This document shows, piece after piece, positions 53,278 through 61,453 of a DNA stretch of 64,000 nt; within the stretch, counting starts at the first letter, position 1, and every line of letters starts with the position of its first letter. The DNA is from a virus. The position numbers were made by a program, and so were the translations under genes. A model generated the notes under the pieces. The model ran no database searches, was not told the origin of the DNA, and was given only the letters and a program-made list of their open reading frames with translations. The stretch is taken from positions 1 through 64,000 of the IMG/VR virus record IMGVR_UViG_3300024180_000004; one strand, written 5' to 3'.

Positions 53278-55422
53278 ATGGCAGTGAAGTCAAATGATGA
53301 AAGACAAATGGTATTTACTACTAAATTTGTTGATGAGGCCACTGATAAGATAAATGATGGTGTTGTTGTTAAGAGATATCAAAATCCTTGGATGAAGAGT
53401 GAGGTCGGTATCAGAAGAGCCGGTGTCTCTTTCAGGATGACACCTGAAGAACAACAAGAATACGTAAGATGTGCGTTAGATATACATTACTTTACAGAAA
53501 AGTATTGTAAGACAAAAAGAGAAGATGGATCTGTTGGTTCTATTACTCTTAGGGACTATCAAAAAGAAATATTAGATAATTTTGTAAATAATAGATTTAA
53601 TATACTTATGGCATCAAGACAGGTTGGTAAAACCGTGTCTTCTGCAATTTTCATACTACATACAATATTATTTAATAATGATAAAAACTGTATGATTGTT
53701 GCGAATAAGGGTGATACTGCTGTTGAGATTGTCGATAAGGTTAAATCGATATACACATTACTACCATTTTTTTTAAAACCTGGTGTTAAGACTTGGAACC
53801 AGAAATCACTAACATTCGAGAATGGTTGTAGAATAAAAACATCTGCTAGATCTAAGACTCCTGCGATCGGTTTTACGATTGATGTTCTTTACTTAGATGA
53901 GTTTGCACATATTCCATCGAATATTATTGAACCGTACTATACGGCGGCATTTCCGACCGTATCTGCAGTACAGAATTCTAAAATTATAATAACTTCAACT
54001 CCAAATGGTATGAATTTATTTCATAGGTTACTTATTGATGCAGAGAGACCTGATGGTGATCCATTGAAGAATAACTATAAACCAATGAGAGTTTATTGGT
54101 ATCAAGTACCTGGTAGGTTTGTTACTTATATAAGATTAAATCCACATAAACTTTATGAGTATGGTGTTACTAAGGATGATATCTTTGATTTAGTGAATGG
54201 TGAATATGGTGAGAAAACAAAGGTTAAAATTGAGTTTAATATGGATCAACAGAAAGATGTTATTCATGTATTTAATAATGATAAATGTACGGATGAACAG
54301 GTAAAGTCTATACATTTCATAGATAAAAATGGTTTTGAAACTTCTATATTAGCCATTGCAGAGTTGACTACTTGGCAGGATGAGGCGATAAAGGATATCG
54401 GTGGTGAAGATGCGTTCAATCAAGAGTATGGTTTGAGATTCATAAATGGTAGTAAGTCACTTTTGAATGAGGCAATAATTGATGAGTTATTAAAATCTAA
54501 ACGAAATTATAAATATGAGGAGATATCAGAATTTAAAAATAAATTGAAATTTATATATGAGGACCTAAAATGGATTGACGATGATGGAATATTCGTACCA
54601 TTAAGACGAAAAGATTATAAATTTGTGTTATCGGTTGATATATCAGAGGGACTTGGTCAAGATTACTCTATAATAAATATTTTTAAGGTTTCTGAGAAAC
54701 CAATTGATGTAATAGAACAACAAAAACATAAATATAAATCTATAACTGACTTTTTTAGATTAGAACAAGTTGGTATGTTTAGAAATAACTTTGTTTCGGT
54801 TAAACAACTTTCTGAAATTCTTTATTTATTAGTATTTGAATATTTAAATCCTGAGAATGTTAGAGTTGTTTTGGAGTTAAATAATTATGGTAATACTTTA
54901 CTTGCAGAAATGCCACATGTTTTTGATGGTAATAATAACTACGGTTCATCTGTTTTTGTTAGATATAAACATAGAATAGATTCTACCGAAGAAAAGGTTG
55001 GTCTTAAAGTTGGTGAAAATAAGAATATGATGGTTAAGGATTATCAAGATCTTATGTATAGTAAAGGTTTTCATATAACAAATGAAGATAACATACGTGA
55101 GATTACGACATTCGTTAAACATACTACAAGTGCTGGTAATACAAGATATGCTGCCGATGTTGGTCATGATGATACTGTTATGACGATAGTTAATGCCACT
55201 TCTATATTTAATAAACCAGAGTTTAAAGAGTTAGTAGAAGAATGGGGTAATAAGTATAGTCCAAAGGAATTTATGAACTATGTAAATGAATGTATGAGAA
55301 ATATGGATTATGTACAGGGTCTCGATTATGGTCAAGTACTTAAAGTAAGAAGACAGGTTAAATCAAGAGTACAAAATACTGGTGGTAATGTTAGTGGTAT
55401 AAACTGGTTTAATAAAAGTTAA
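53278..55422 (+). CDS. Large terminase subunit (gp17-like)
   Basis: The start is ATG 53278 (MAVKSNDERQMVF), giving 714 residues; upstream frame without ATG is not used. The ATPase domain has Walker A MASRQVGKTVS (about 111-121), Walker B VLYLDEFAH (about 203-211) and coupling motif ITSTPNG. The nuclease domain has FVLSVDISEGLGQD (Asp about 454), VVLELNNYG and ADVGHDDTVM (Asp near 630). It packages DNA by cutting concatemers and pumping DNA into the prohead. A terminator follows directly. Confidence 0.95.
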   Translation: MAVKSNDERQMVFTTKFVDEATDKINDGVVVKRYQNPWMKSEVGIRRAGVSFRMTPEEQQEYVRCALDIHYFTEKYCKTKREDGSVGSITLRDYQKEILDNFVNNRFNILMASRQVGKTVSSAIFILHTILFNNDKNCMIVANKGDTAVEIVDKVKSIYTLLPFFLKPGVKTWNQKSLTFENGCRIKTSARSKTPAIGFTIDVLYLDEFAHIPSNIIEPYYTAAFPTVSAVQNSKIIITSTPNGMNLFHRLLIDAERPDGDPLKNNYKPMRVYWYQVPGRFVTYIRLNPHKLYEYGVTKDDIFDLVNGEYGEKTKVKIEFNMDQQKDVIHVFNNDKCTDEQVKSIHFIDKNGFETSILAIAELTTWQDEAIKDIGGEDAFNQEYGLRFINGSKSLLNEAIIDELLKSKRNYKYEEISEFKNKLKFIYEDLKWIDDDGIFVPLRRKDYKFVLSVDISEGLGQDYSIINIFKVSEKPIDVIEQQKHKYKSITDFFRLEQVGMFRNNFVSVKQLSEILYLLVFEYLNPENVRVVLELNNYGNTLLAEMPHVFDGNNNYGSSVFVRYKHRIDSTEEKVGLKVGENKNMMVKDYQDLMYSKGFHITNEDNIREITTFVKHTTSAGNTRYAADVGHDDTVMTIVNATSIFNKPEFKELVEEWGNKYSPKEFMNYVNECMRNMDYVQGLDYGQVLKVRRQVKSRVQNTGGNVSGINWFNKS

Positions 55423-55446
55423 AGCCACTCAATGAGTGGCCTTTTA
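55421..55446. terminator. Bidirectional hairpin terminator
   Basis: AAGCCACTCA / TGAGTGGCCTT stem, overlapping the end of the terminase gene and serving the convergent ClpS gene. Confidence 0.82.
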
Positions 55447-55447
55447 A

Positions 55448-55726
55448 TTAGTTTGCTTCCATAGTTACTGAAAGTCCAGATACTGATAACTTTTCTTTCA
55501 TTGTTGAGATTGTTTCGTAATCACCATATTTCACGTCACATTTGCCCTTAAAATGTACTATGTGTGCACATTGGTTTGCCTGTTCTTCTTGATGCTTACA
55601 TACTTTCATAAGACATGTGATTACCCAATCGAAAGAATTGTGATCATCATTGTGAAGTTCTAATCTATAAGGTTTTGATAAAATCTCCTCAACCTTAGAC
55701 TCTACTTGTTCTTTAGTTTTACTCAT
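55448..55726 (-). CDS. clpS: ClpS-like adaptor for the ClpAP/ClpCP protease
   Basis: The protein has 92 residues. PYRLELHNDDHNSFDWVI and AHIVHFKGKCDVKYGD follow the ClpS core. N26, D27 and H58 correspond to the E. coli residues N34, D35 and H66 that grip the N-terminal residue of a substrate, with the same 32-residue spacing. ClpS brings N-degron proteins to ClpA or blocks other substrates. A phage copy could redirect host proteolysis. It shares a convergent terminator with the terminase and has no tag. Confidence 0.88.
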   Translation of the reverse strand: MSKTKEQVESKVEEILSKPYRLELHNDDHNSFDWVITCLMKVCKHQEEQANQCAHIVHFKGKCDVKYGDYETISTMKEKLSVSGLSVTMEAN

Positions 55727-55762
55727 ATTGTATTTATCTCTTTTTTTATTATATATTATATA

Positions 55763-56290
55763 CTAGATCCCTGATATAGTTGTTGTGGTTTTATTGACAA
55801 CATCTATAATTTCACTTTTAATATCAAGTTCTTTTGCCCATTCTACAAACTTTGGTAAGTGTGCTTCACGATCATCATAGAACTTTAATTCTTCCACACC
55901 CATTTTTGTAATCATTCTTTCAAGTAGGTTACATTTGAATATAAATGTATCACTTCCCCAGTTTAAGTGTACTTCGTCGAACTCTATATTATTATCCCTT
56001 AGAATCTTTTCTACATTAGTTCTCATACCAGGAACTTTATCTAATCTTCCGGTTGCCATAATAACATATGCGTCTGGATCCGCAACTGCTTCTAAATATC
56101 TTTGGTATGTCCATTCATTCTTTGGGATATCAAAGATATCATCATCAATAGATTCTGGTTTACCCCACCATCCTCTATGTGGCCACTCTGTTCCTGTTTT
56201 TTCTTTCCAGACTATTTTACCTTCTTCAGGAAGAGGTGTGTGGAAAAGTGTATCATCAAAATCGAAACAGATAAGTCTTTTATATTGCAT
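55763..56290 (-). CDS. HAD-superfamily phosphatase-like protein
   Basis: The protein has 175 residues. FDFDDTLFHTP (D10, D12) is HAD motif I; VIMATGR is motif II; the Lys of IFKCNLLERMI and FYDDREAHL (motif IV) follow. WWGKPESIDDDIFDIP near 40 fits the PF10307-type HAD group linked to RNA repair, though the link to RNA is only by family. It is 36 bases upstream of ClpS in the same direction. Confidence 0.8.
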   Translation of the reverse strand: MQYKRLICFDFDDTLFHTPLPEEGKIVWKEKTGTEWPHRGWWGKPESIDDDIFDIPKNEWTYQRYLEAVADPDAYVIMATGRLDKVPGMRTNVEKILRDNNIEFDEVHLNWGSDTFIFKCNLLERMITKMGVEELKFYDDREAHLPKFVEWAKELDIKSEIIDVVNKTTTTISGI

Positions 56291-56330
56291 AAGTCTTTTA
56301 TTTATTTATACAAATATATATAAAATATTT

Positions 56331-56340
56331 TGATATATAA
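56331..56340 (+). promoter_or_regulatory. Putative late promoter motif
   Basis: TGATATATAA, about 20 bases upstream of the ATG at 56360, in the divergent gap 56291-56359. Confidence 0.4.
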
Positions 56341-56359
56341 AATAAATTATAAAAAATTT

Positions 56360-57142
56360 ATGAAAATTTCAACACAGAGAAATATACTAGTAATAGTATT
56401 GATAATCCTACTGTTTTTATTTATTCGTTCTTGTAGTGGTTCGAGTAGTCAATTAAATACACTTAATCAGAATATATTCACATTAAATGATTCTATTAGA
56501 ACATATCGTGATGATAATGGTAAACTTGTTTATGAGAAAGGTGTGCTTATATCAGAAAATGGTAATTTGAATAGTCTTAATAGTAATTTATCAAAAGAGG
56601 TTAAATATTTAAAGGATAATCCAATTGTGATTATAAGACCCGTTATTAGTATAACTCATGATACTACTTATATTGAAATAAAATCTACAAGTCCTGGTAA
56701 ATGGGATGGTAATACTTTTACAAAAAACTTCGAATGGGATTTAAGTAATAAATATTCATCAAAAAACTATAGATTACTTGAGGGTAATTTTGATGTAAAT
56801 ATTGATAGTTCCTTTAACATATCAACATCTAAAATGTCTATTACTAAAGATGAATTTAACATTGAATTATCTACTGGCTTAACTGAAAATAAAGATGGTA
56901 TATTGGAGATTTTTGTTAAAAGTGATTATCCAGGATTTAAACCATCTAAATTAGATGGTGCTTTAATTGATCCAAAAGACTCCGACGTTTTGAAAAAATA
57001 CTTTCCGCCTAAAAAATGGGCAATTGGTGTTTACGGTGGTTATGGTGTTGGTTTAAATCCTGTCACTTTACTTCCAGTCACGGGTGTACAAATAGGTATA
57101 GGTTTACAGTATAATATATTACAATGGAATTTTAAAAAGTGA
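56360..57142 (+). CDS. Single-pass membrane protein with periplasmic coiled coil
   Basis: The start is ATG 56360 (MKISTQRN), giving 260 residues. Residues 9-25 (ILVIVLIILLFLFIRSC) form one membrane helix, followed by a coiled coil (LNTLNQNIFTLNDSIRTYRD) and a beta-rich region. The end GVYGGYGVGLNPVTLLPVTG resembles a beta-barrel or lipid-facing segment. The layout is that of Bacteroidota prophage proteins near lysis genes, so a spanin-like role is possible, but it is not established. Confidence 0.65.
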   Translation: MKISTQRNILVIVLIILLFLFIRSCSGSSSQLNTLNQNIFTLNDSIRTYRDDNGKLVYEKGVLISENGNLNSLNSNLSKEVKYLKDNPIVIIRPVISITHDTTYIEIKSTSPGKWDGNTFTKNFEWDLSNKYSSKNYRLLEGNFDVNIDSSFNISTSKMSITKDEFNIELSTGLTENKDGILEIFVKSDYPGFKPSKLDGALIDPKDSDVLKKYFPPKKWAIGVYGGYGVGLNPVTLLPVTGVQIGIGLQYNILQWNFKK

Positions 57143-57160
57143 AAAAAATCATATTTTTTA

Positions 57161-57170
57161 CTTAATATAT
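57161..57170 (+). promoter_or_regulatory. Putative late promoter motif
   Basis: CTTAATATAT followed by AA, 27 bases upstream of the ATG at 57198. Confidence 0.45.
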
Positions 57171-57197
57171 AACTATATAAAAAATTAAACAAAAAGA

Positions 57198-57770
57198 ATG
57201 AAACATATCAGACAATTTGAAAGTTTTAGAGTTCAAAAGAATAGAGAAGAGATAATTAAAGAATCTGTTCTACAAGTGAACGATTTATATAAGGTTAAAA
57301 CAATGATTGATATTCCACAATCATTAATAAATTCTTATGTTAAGAAAGTAAAAGAAACGACAGGTAAAAATCTTCGTCAATTTTTCGGTGATGTTGATAT
57401 TGCAGAAGAGATTGTTAAATATATCACATTGAATAATACTGATATTGATAAAATACCGGGTAATGCTCTAATGGGTGGTGCACAAGGTCAATCACAGGCT
57501 CAAGGTCAGGGTCAAGTTCAGATACAAACTGAAGTTCAACCACAGGCACAGACTCAAGGTCAAGAAGAAGTTCAACCACAAGGTCAAGAAGAAGTTCAAC
57601 CACAAGGTCAAGAAGAAGTTCAACCACAAGGTCAAGAAGAAGTTCAACCACAAGGTCAAGAAGAAGTTCAACCACAAGGTCAAGAAGAAGTTCAACCACA
57701 AGGTGATTTCGAAGAGCCACAGGCACAGACTCAAGGTCAAGAAGAAGATGAAGAAGAGCTTCCACTTTAA
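57198..57770 (+). CDS. Tagged protein with GQEEVQPQ tandem repeats
   Basis: The protein has 190 residues and begins MKHIRQFESFRVQKNREE. Residues 30-95 are a small helical domain (KNLRQFFGDVDIAEEIVKYI). A Gln/Gly/Ala-rich linker and six identical copies of GQEEVQPQ follow, with an acidic end. It resembles the 435-1025 protein in having a tag plus a Gln-rich tail. Repeat number is likely to vary between relatives. Confidence 0.8.
   Translation: MKHIRQFESFRVQKNREEIIKESVLQVNDLYKVKTMIDIPQSLINSYVKKVKETTGKNLRQFFGDVDIAEEIVKYITLNNTDIDKIPGNALMGGAQGQSQAQGQGQVQIQTEVQPQAQTQGQEEVQPQGQEEVQPQGQEEVQPQGQEEVQPQGQEEVQPQGQEEVQPQGDFEEPQAQTQGQEEDEEELPL
57558..57701 (+). repeat. Six tandem copies of a 24-bp unit
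   Basis: Six perfect in-frame 24-bp units encode GQEEVQPQ. Open frames on the other strand here are by-products. Confidence 0.9.
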
Positions 57771-57783
57771 TCTAAAAAAATAA

Positions 57784-57815
57784 AAAAAACTCATCAGAAA
57801 TGATGAGTTTTTTTA
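57784..57815 (+). terminator. Hairpin terminator
   Basis: AAACTCATCA / TGATGAGTTT stem with T run, after the tagged repeat protein. Confidence 0.85.
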
Positions 57816-57821
57816 ATATAT
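57811..57821 (+). promoter_or_regulatory. Putative promoter motif close to a start codon
   Basis: TTTTAATATAT overlaps the terminator tail and lies five bases before the ATG at 57827. Confidence 0.4.
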
Positions 57822-57826
57822 AAACC

Positions 57827-57982
57827 ATGAAAAATTTAAAACTATTTGAAAACTTTATTAGTGATAAGTTAATAGAGGATAAAATAAAGGATACTTGGAA
57901 AGTAGACCCTTATGAGTTTAAAGATTATATCTTATCCTCTATGGATCATGGTGGTTTATATGGTGGTTATGAAGATATTTGA
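57827..57982 (+). CDS. Tagged 51-residue protein
   Basis: ATG 57827 to TGA 57980-57982 encodes 51 residues beginning MKNLKLFENFISDK. The rest is WKVDPYEFKDYILSSMDHGG and a Gly/Tyr-rich end. Promoter motif, tag and stop are all in place, so it is likely a real small gene, possibly shortened from a longer one. Confidence 0.6.
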   Translation: MKNLKLFENFISDKLIEDKIKDTWKVDPYEFKDYILSSMDHGGLYGGYEDI

Positions 57983-58015
57983 AAAATATCAAATTATGTA
58001 AATAATATATAGTAA

Positions 58016-58666
58016 ATGAGATACCTAAAAACCTTCGAAAGCCATACAAATAAAGATATTCTTATTGTTGTTGATGTACAAAAATCATTTAAAGAATTTT
58101 TCACGGATAATTATGTTAAAGAGTTGAAAAAATATTGTAACCGGTTTAATAGGGTATACCAAATATGGGATAATCATGTAGATGGTAAAAATGTTGATAA
58201 AGATTATTTATACGATGAGGATCCAGAAGTTCCTGATCATGATGATTTATATGATTTTCCAAATCAAATCGATTTAATCGAGAAAAGATATAACTATGAT
58301 GTTGATGCAGATTTTTATAAAAAGGTATTATCCGAAGATACATATAAAGAGGTTAAATCTAAGGAAGATTCAGATGATATTAAAATAGGTGATGTTTTTC
58401 CTACAAAGGAGGGTACTCTTATTGTCTATGTCGGTAACAATCATGTTTGGTATCACATACCAAAGAAATTACATGAATTATTTACAGAGGTTGTTGATGC
58501 ACAAAATTTAAACGAAGGATTAAATGAAGTTAATGATGTTATTCTTGTTGGTGGTGCAGATGGTGAGTGTTTGGAGGATATTGAAATTGCGGCTAAATCG
58601 ATGGGAGTTCATTTAAAGATGAATAAAGACTATATTTATAGTGCAAAACATTGTCCTATAAAATAA
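58016..58666 (+). CDS. Tagged isochorismatase-like cysteine hydrolase
   Basis: The protein has 216 residues and begins MRYLKTFESHTNK, the shared tag. The catalytic domain starts at once: DILIVVDVQKSF with D20, EKRYNYDVDADFY with K90, and GGADGECLEDIEIAAKSMG with C185. This D-K-C triad is that of the isochorismatase/nicotinamidase superfamily, which hydrolyses amide or enol-ether bonds in small molecules such as nicotinamide. Residues 110-170 are an insertion. Tag plus enzyme suggests delivery into the host with the DNA; the substrate is unknown. Confidence 0.78.
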   Translation: MRYLKTFESHTNKDILIVVDVQKSFKEFFTDNYVKELKKYCNRFNRVYQIWDNHVDGKNVDKDYLYDEDPEVPDHDDLYDFPNQIDLIEKRYNYDVDADFYKKVLSEDTYKEVKSKEDSDDIKIGDVFPTKEGTLIVYVGNNHVWYHIPKKLHELFTEVVDAQNLNEGLNEVNDVILVGGADGECLEDIEIAAKSMGVHLKMNKDYIYSAKHCPIK

Positions 58667-58676
58667 ACTATTTACT

Positions 58677-58883
58677 ATGCCAACTAAATCAAAACAACAA
58701 TTTAAATATATTTGGGCTATGCGCAATAAGTATGGTTCTAAAAAGAAAGCACCTAAAAATATGAAATGGGTTTTTGATAAAGAATGGACCGATGTTAGTT
58801 TCAAAGATTTGCCAAAAAAGATAAAAGAAAAAAATATACATAGTTATGTTGATTTTCTAAATGAGATATATTTTTACAAATAA
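58677..58883 (+). CDS. Small basic conserved phage protein
   Basis: The protein has 68 residues: MPTKSKQQFKYIWAMRNKYG, KKAPKNMKWVFDKEWTDV then a short tail. The pattern SKxQF...R.KYG...KW.F.KEWT is one I recall from many large phages, often fused to structural proteins. It is strongly basic and may bind nucleic acid. It follows the isochorismatase-like gene by 10 bases. Confidence 0.75.
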   Translation: MPTKSKQQFKYIWAMRNKYGSKKKAPKNMKWVFDKEWTDVSFKDLPKKIKEKNIHSYVDFLNEIYFYK

Positions 58884-58892
58884 TATGGTTAA

Positions 58893-59270
58893 TTAAGAAA
58901 CTACATAATAAACATCCAAATCCCTTATTTGAAAAAATACCTCCATATACTCTTGGTGTCTTTCCGGATCTTCGAAGAATGAGACCTTCAATATATATGG
59001 CACGGAATCTAATTCTTTTATATATGTTGATATTTGACTTCGTAAATCATCCTCTATTGACTTCTCGGATAACCTTGTTTGGTGTAAGTAATATGGTAAA
59101 TCGCCTCCAAATTCTGGGTCAAAGAAAAGTTCACCTTTATTTGTGAATAATATCATTTCCCATTTTTGAACAATTACCCTTATAGTATCATCCTCTATTA
59201 GTCGTTTATCGACAAATCTTGGGTGTTCGGGATATCCAAGATAAAAATCTATAAAGTTATAGTTTGCCAT
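58893..59270 (-). CDS. Baseplate wedge protein gp25 (GpW/gp25 family)
   Basis: The protein has 125 residues; T4 gp25 has 132. MILFTNKGELFFDPEFGGDL, YYLHQTRLSEKSIEDDLRSQ and ISTYIKELDSV match the gp25 core, including the conserved E-F-G. Gp25 sits in the inner baseplate and starts sheath assembly. The 103-base gap upstream has no further gene beyond a 20-codon frame. Confidence 0.85.
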   Translation of the reverse strand: MANYNFIDFYLGYPEHPRFVDKRLIEDDTIRVIVQKWEMILFTNKGELFFDPEFGGDLPYYLHQTRLSEKSIEDDLRSQISTYIKELDSVPYILKVSFFEDPERHQEYMEVFFQIRDLDVYYVVS

Positions 59271-59373
59271 AATTTATATATTAAAAAATGAAATCTCTTA
59301 TGGAAGAAACTAACCAAAGTATCACTCCAACTTTTGATTATATTTTTTAATATAAAATTATATAAAATGAATA

Positions 59374-60336
59374 TCAACCATGAATTATCTCTCTTATTTT
59401 TCCTATAAACGATATTCCGACTATGATGGGATCTATGGAAGATTCCATCATCAATGTATATTCACAAACAGTGTTTGCTACTTTAAATAATAAATTAACA
59501 TCCTTTCCATTCTCAATCGACCAATCGATGAATGGTTTACCCAATAGTTTAATCATTGAGTCTATTTTCTCCTGACCAAAGTTTGACATTAAAAAGTGGT
59601 AAACACTTTCATAGTTTCCACTTTCATATAGAAAGTTATAAAGATCATTTTTGACCTTACTGGATACGTTACTAACACCATTATTTATCTCACCAGTTTC
59701 GATGAAATCTTGAACTTCAACAAGTATATTACGAAAGTCTGGAAACTTCTTATTGATAATATATCCTAAGTTCTCTTTAGAAATCTCTTTCCCTTCTTTA
59801 GGTAGAATCACATTTTGAATTCTTTTATATAATTCGGTTTTTAGATACCTTTCTTCATTCGCACCTATGCAATCAAATCCAATAGTTTTAATTCTAGATT
59901 TTAGTCCTTCTGTTATTTTATTTATATGATTTGTAGTTATTATAAATCTAACATTATTGTTATACTTTTCTATAAATGCTTTGAATGCATCTTGGAATTG
60001 TGCAGAAACTCTTTCGAACTCATCCAGGAATACATATTTAATATCTGAATTAGACTCAAACATTGGTGTGAATTTACAAAAATTTTGTATTTCCTCTCTA
60101 AGGACATCTATAGATGTATCCAAAGAACAATTTAGTTCTAAGAATGGTGTCTCTTTACTATACTTACCAATAAGTATTCTCGCTAAACTTGTTTTACCTG
60201 TTCCATAGTTTCCATAAAATATATAATGTTGATTTATACCATTTTCAAATTGTTTACGTATTCTTGGAAGAAGAATTATATCTTCTATTTTTTTGGGTCT
60301 CCATCTTTCCCAAAGTATTAGACTTTTTACTGACAT
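59374..60336 (-). CDS. Clamp loader large subunit gp44 (AAA+ ATPase)
   Basis: The protein has 320 residues, like T4 gp44. The start ILWERWRPKKIEDIILLP is the usual clamp-loader opening. Walker A is GNYGTGKTS (42-50), Walker B VFLDEFE with D106 and E107, sensor 1 ITTNHIN, and SRIKTIGF the arginine finger region. It opens the sliding clamp on primer ends with gp62, which is not seen here. The polymerase and clamp genes lie 55 kb away in this window. Confidence 0.88.
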   Translation of the reverse strand: MSVKSLILWERWRPKKIEDIILLPRIRKQFENGINQHYIFYGNYGTGKTSLARILIGKYSKETPFLELNCSLDTSIDVLREEIQNFCKFTPMFESNSDIKYVFLDEFERVSAQFQDAFKAFIEKYNNNVRFIITTNHINKITEGLKSRIKTIGFDCIGANEERYLKTELYKRIQNVILPKEGKEISKENLGYIINKKFPDFRNILVEVQDFIETGEINNGVSNVSSKVKNDLYNFLYESGNYESVYHFLMSNFGQEKIDSMIKLLGKPFIDWSIENGKDVNLLFKVANTVCEYTLMMESSIDPIIVGISFIGKIREIIHG

Positions 60337-60387
60337 ATTTAAAATTTATTTATCACATGATATATAGTTATGCAGAAGGAAAGTTTA

Positions 60388-60398
60388 TTTAATATATA
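60388..60398 (+). promoter_or_regulatory. Putative promoter motif close to a start codon
   Basis: TTTAATATATA, four bases before the ATG at 60403. Confidence 0.45.
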
Positions 60399-60402
60399 AT
60401 GA

Positions 60403-61383
60403 ATGATTGGAGATAGTTTTAATTTTGAAGATGTATTCTTTAGAGACTTAACAGTTTGTGTCTTAGATACGCTAGAGGGTCAGATAAAATGGACAAATAG
60501 ATTTACATCTGGTGATGTTTTTGTACAAGTTCCTATATACTACTCACTTACTGGTGATGAGAGATTCTTATTAGACTCATTTTCGGATGATATAGTATCT
60601 GAAAATAGGTTTGTCGAATTAAATACCGATATGATACCAAGAGGTCATTTAACAATGACTGGTTTTAATATAAAATCTGATGAATTTGCCAATCCAAACG
60701 TTTGGTTGAGGATGGTTATTGAGAATGAGGTGGAGATTAGAAAAGTCTTAGGTAAAGTTAGGGCAATTCCAATAACTGTAAATTATGATTTAGAAATAAC
60801 ATTATCAAGCGAGGTCGATACTTTTAAATGTAGTCAGGCTATATTAGATACACTTTGGATTTATAAATTCATGTATTTTGAACACAATTTCATGAATATT
60901 GATGCAGTAATTGTTATGCCAGATTCAAATACCATTGAAATGAGTAGAGAAAAAAATCTAACAAGTGATAATAATATAAAGTTGAAGGTATCATTTACGG
61001 TGGAAACATACTACCCTGCATTTAGAAGAGACCGGGTTACAGATACTGGTTATCCAAGAGAATTTGGATCTGGTATGAAAGATGCCAATGGATTTGAAAT
61101 TACTGGTGGTTATTCTGATTACTTTGAACAACCTTGGATAAATGGACCCTTTGATCCAAATAATCCTTTACCAGGATACGGTCAAACCGGTAGTTTCTAT
61201 AATACAAATGGTGTAAATCCAAATGATATATATGGAACATTTGGAGAAGACGGTTATGCAATTGTACCAAAACGTAGTAGATGGTTCAATAATATATTAA
61301 AATCTAGAGAACGTGCTGGTGGTAGTTCAATCAATCCGGTTACAGGGCAACAAAATATAACTCCAAGAGATACAAATAAATAA
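60403..61383 (+). CDS. Proximal tail sheath stabiliser gp15-like
   Basis: The protein has 326 residues; T4 gp15 has 272. Aligning by eye, GDSFNFEDVFFRDLTV, SGDVFVQVPIYYSLTGDERF, ELNTDMIPRGHLTMTGFN, ITVNYDLEITLSSEVDTFKC, AILDTLWIYKFMYFEHNFM and KLKVSFTVETYYPAFR keep the T4 order. Gp15 caps the finished tail and joins it to the head. The last 110 residues are Gly/Asn/Pro-rich and specific to this phage. Confidence 0.75.
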   Translation: MIGDSFNFEDVFFRDLTVCVLDTLEGQIKWTNRFTSGDVFVQVPIYYSLTGDERFLLDSFSDDIVSENRFVELNTDMIPRGHLTMTGFNIKSDEFANPNVWLRMVIENEVEIRKVLGKVRAIPITVNYDLEITLSSEVDTFKCSQAILDTLWIYKFMYFEHNFMNIDAVIVMPDSNTIEMSREKNLTSDNNIKLKVSFTVETYYPAFRRDRVTDTGYPREFGSGMKDANGFEITGGYSDYFEQPWINGPFDPNNPLPGYGQTGSFYNTNGVNPNDIYGTFGEDGYAIVPKRSRWFNNILKSRERAGGSSINPVTGQQNITPRDTNK

Positions 61384-61412
61384 AAAAAAATAGAAAAAAA
61401 CGGCTTTTTGTA

Positions 61413-61422
61413 GTTAATATAT
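61413..61422 (+). promoter_or_regulatory. Putative late promoter motif
   Basis: GTTAATATAT then AC, about 32 bases before the ATG at 61454. Confidence 0.4.
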
Positions 61423-61453
61423 ACTCTATAATATAAAAAAAATATCTAAAAAT

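Noticed and set aside
57424-57794. Minus-strand frames in the 24-bp repeat, and a possible CRISPR array
   Set aside because: Both are by-products of perfect in-frame tandem repeats; there are no unique spacers.
59288-59350. Plus-strand 20-codon frame MKSLMEETNQSITPTF
   Set aside because: Too short, no similarity, and it lies in the leader of minus-strand genes; only noted.
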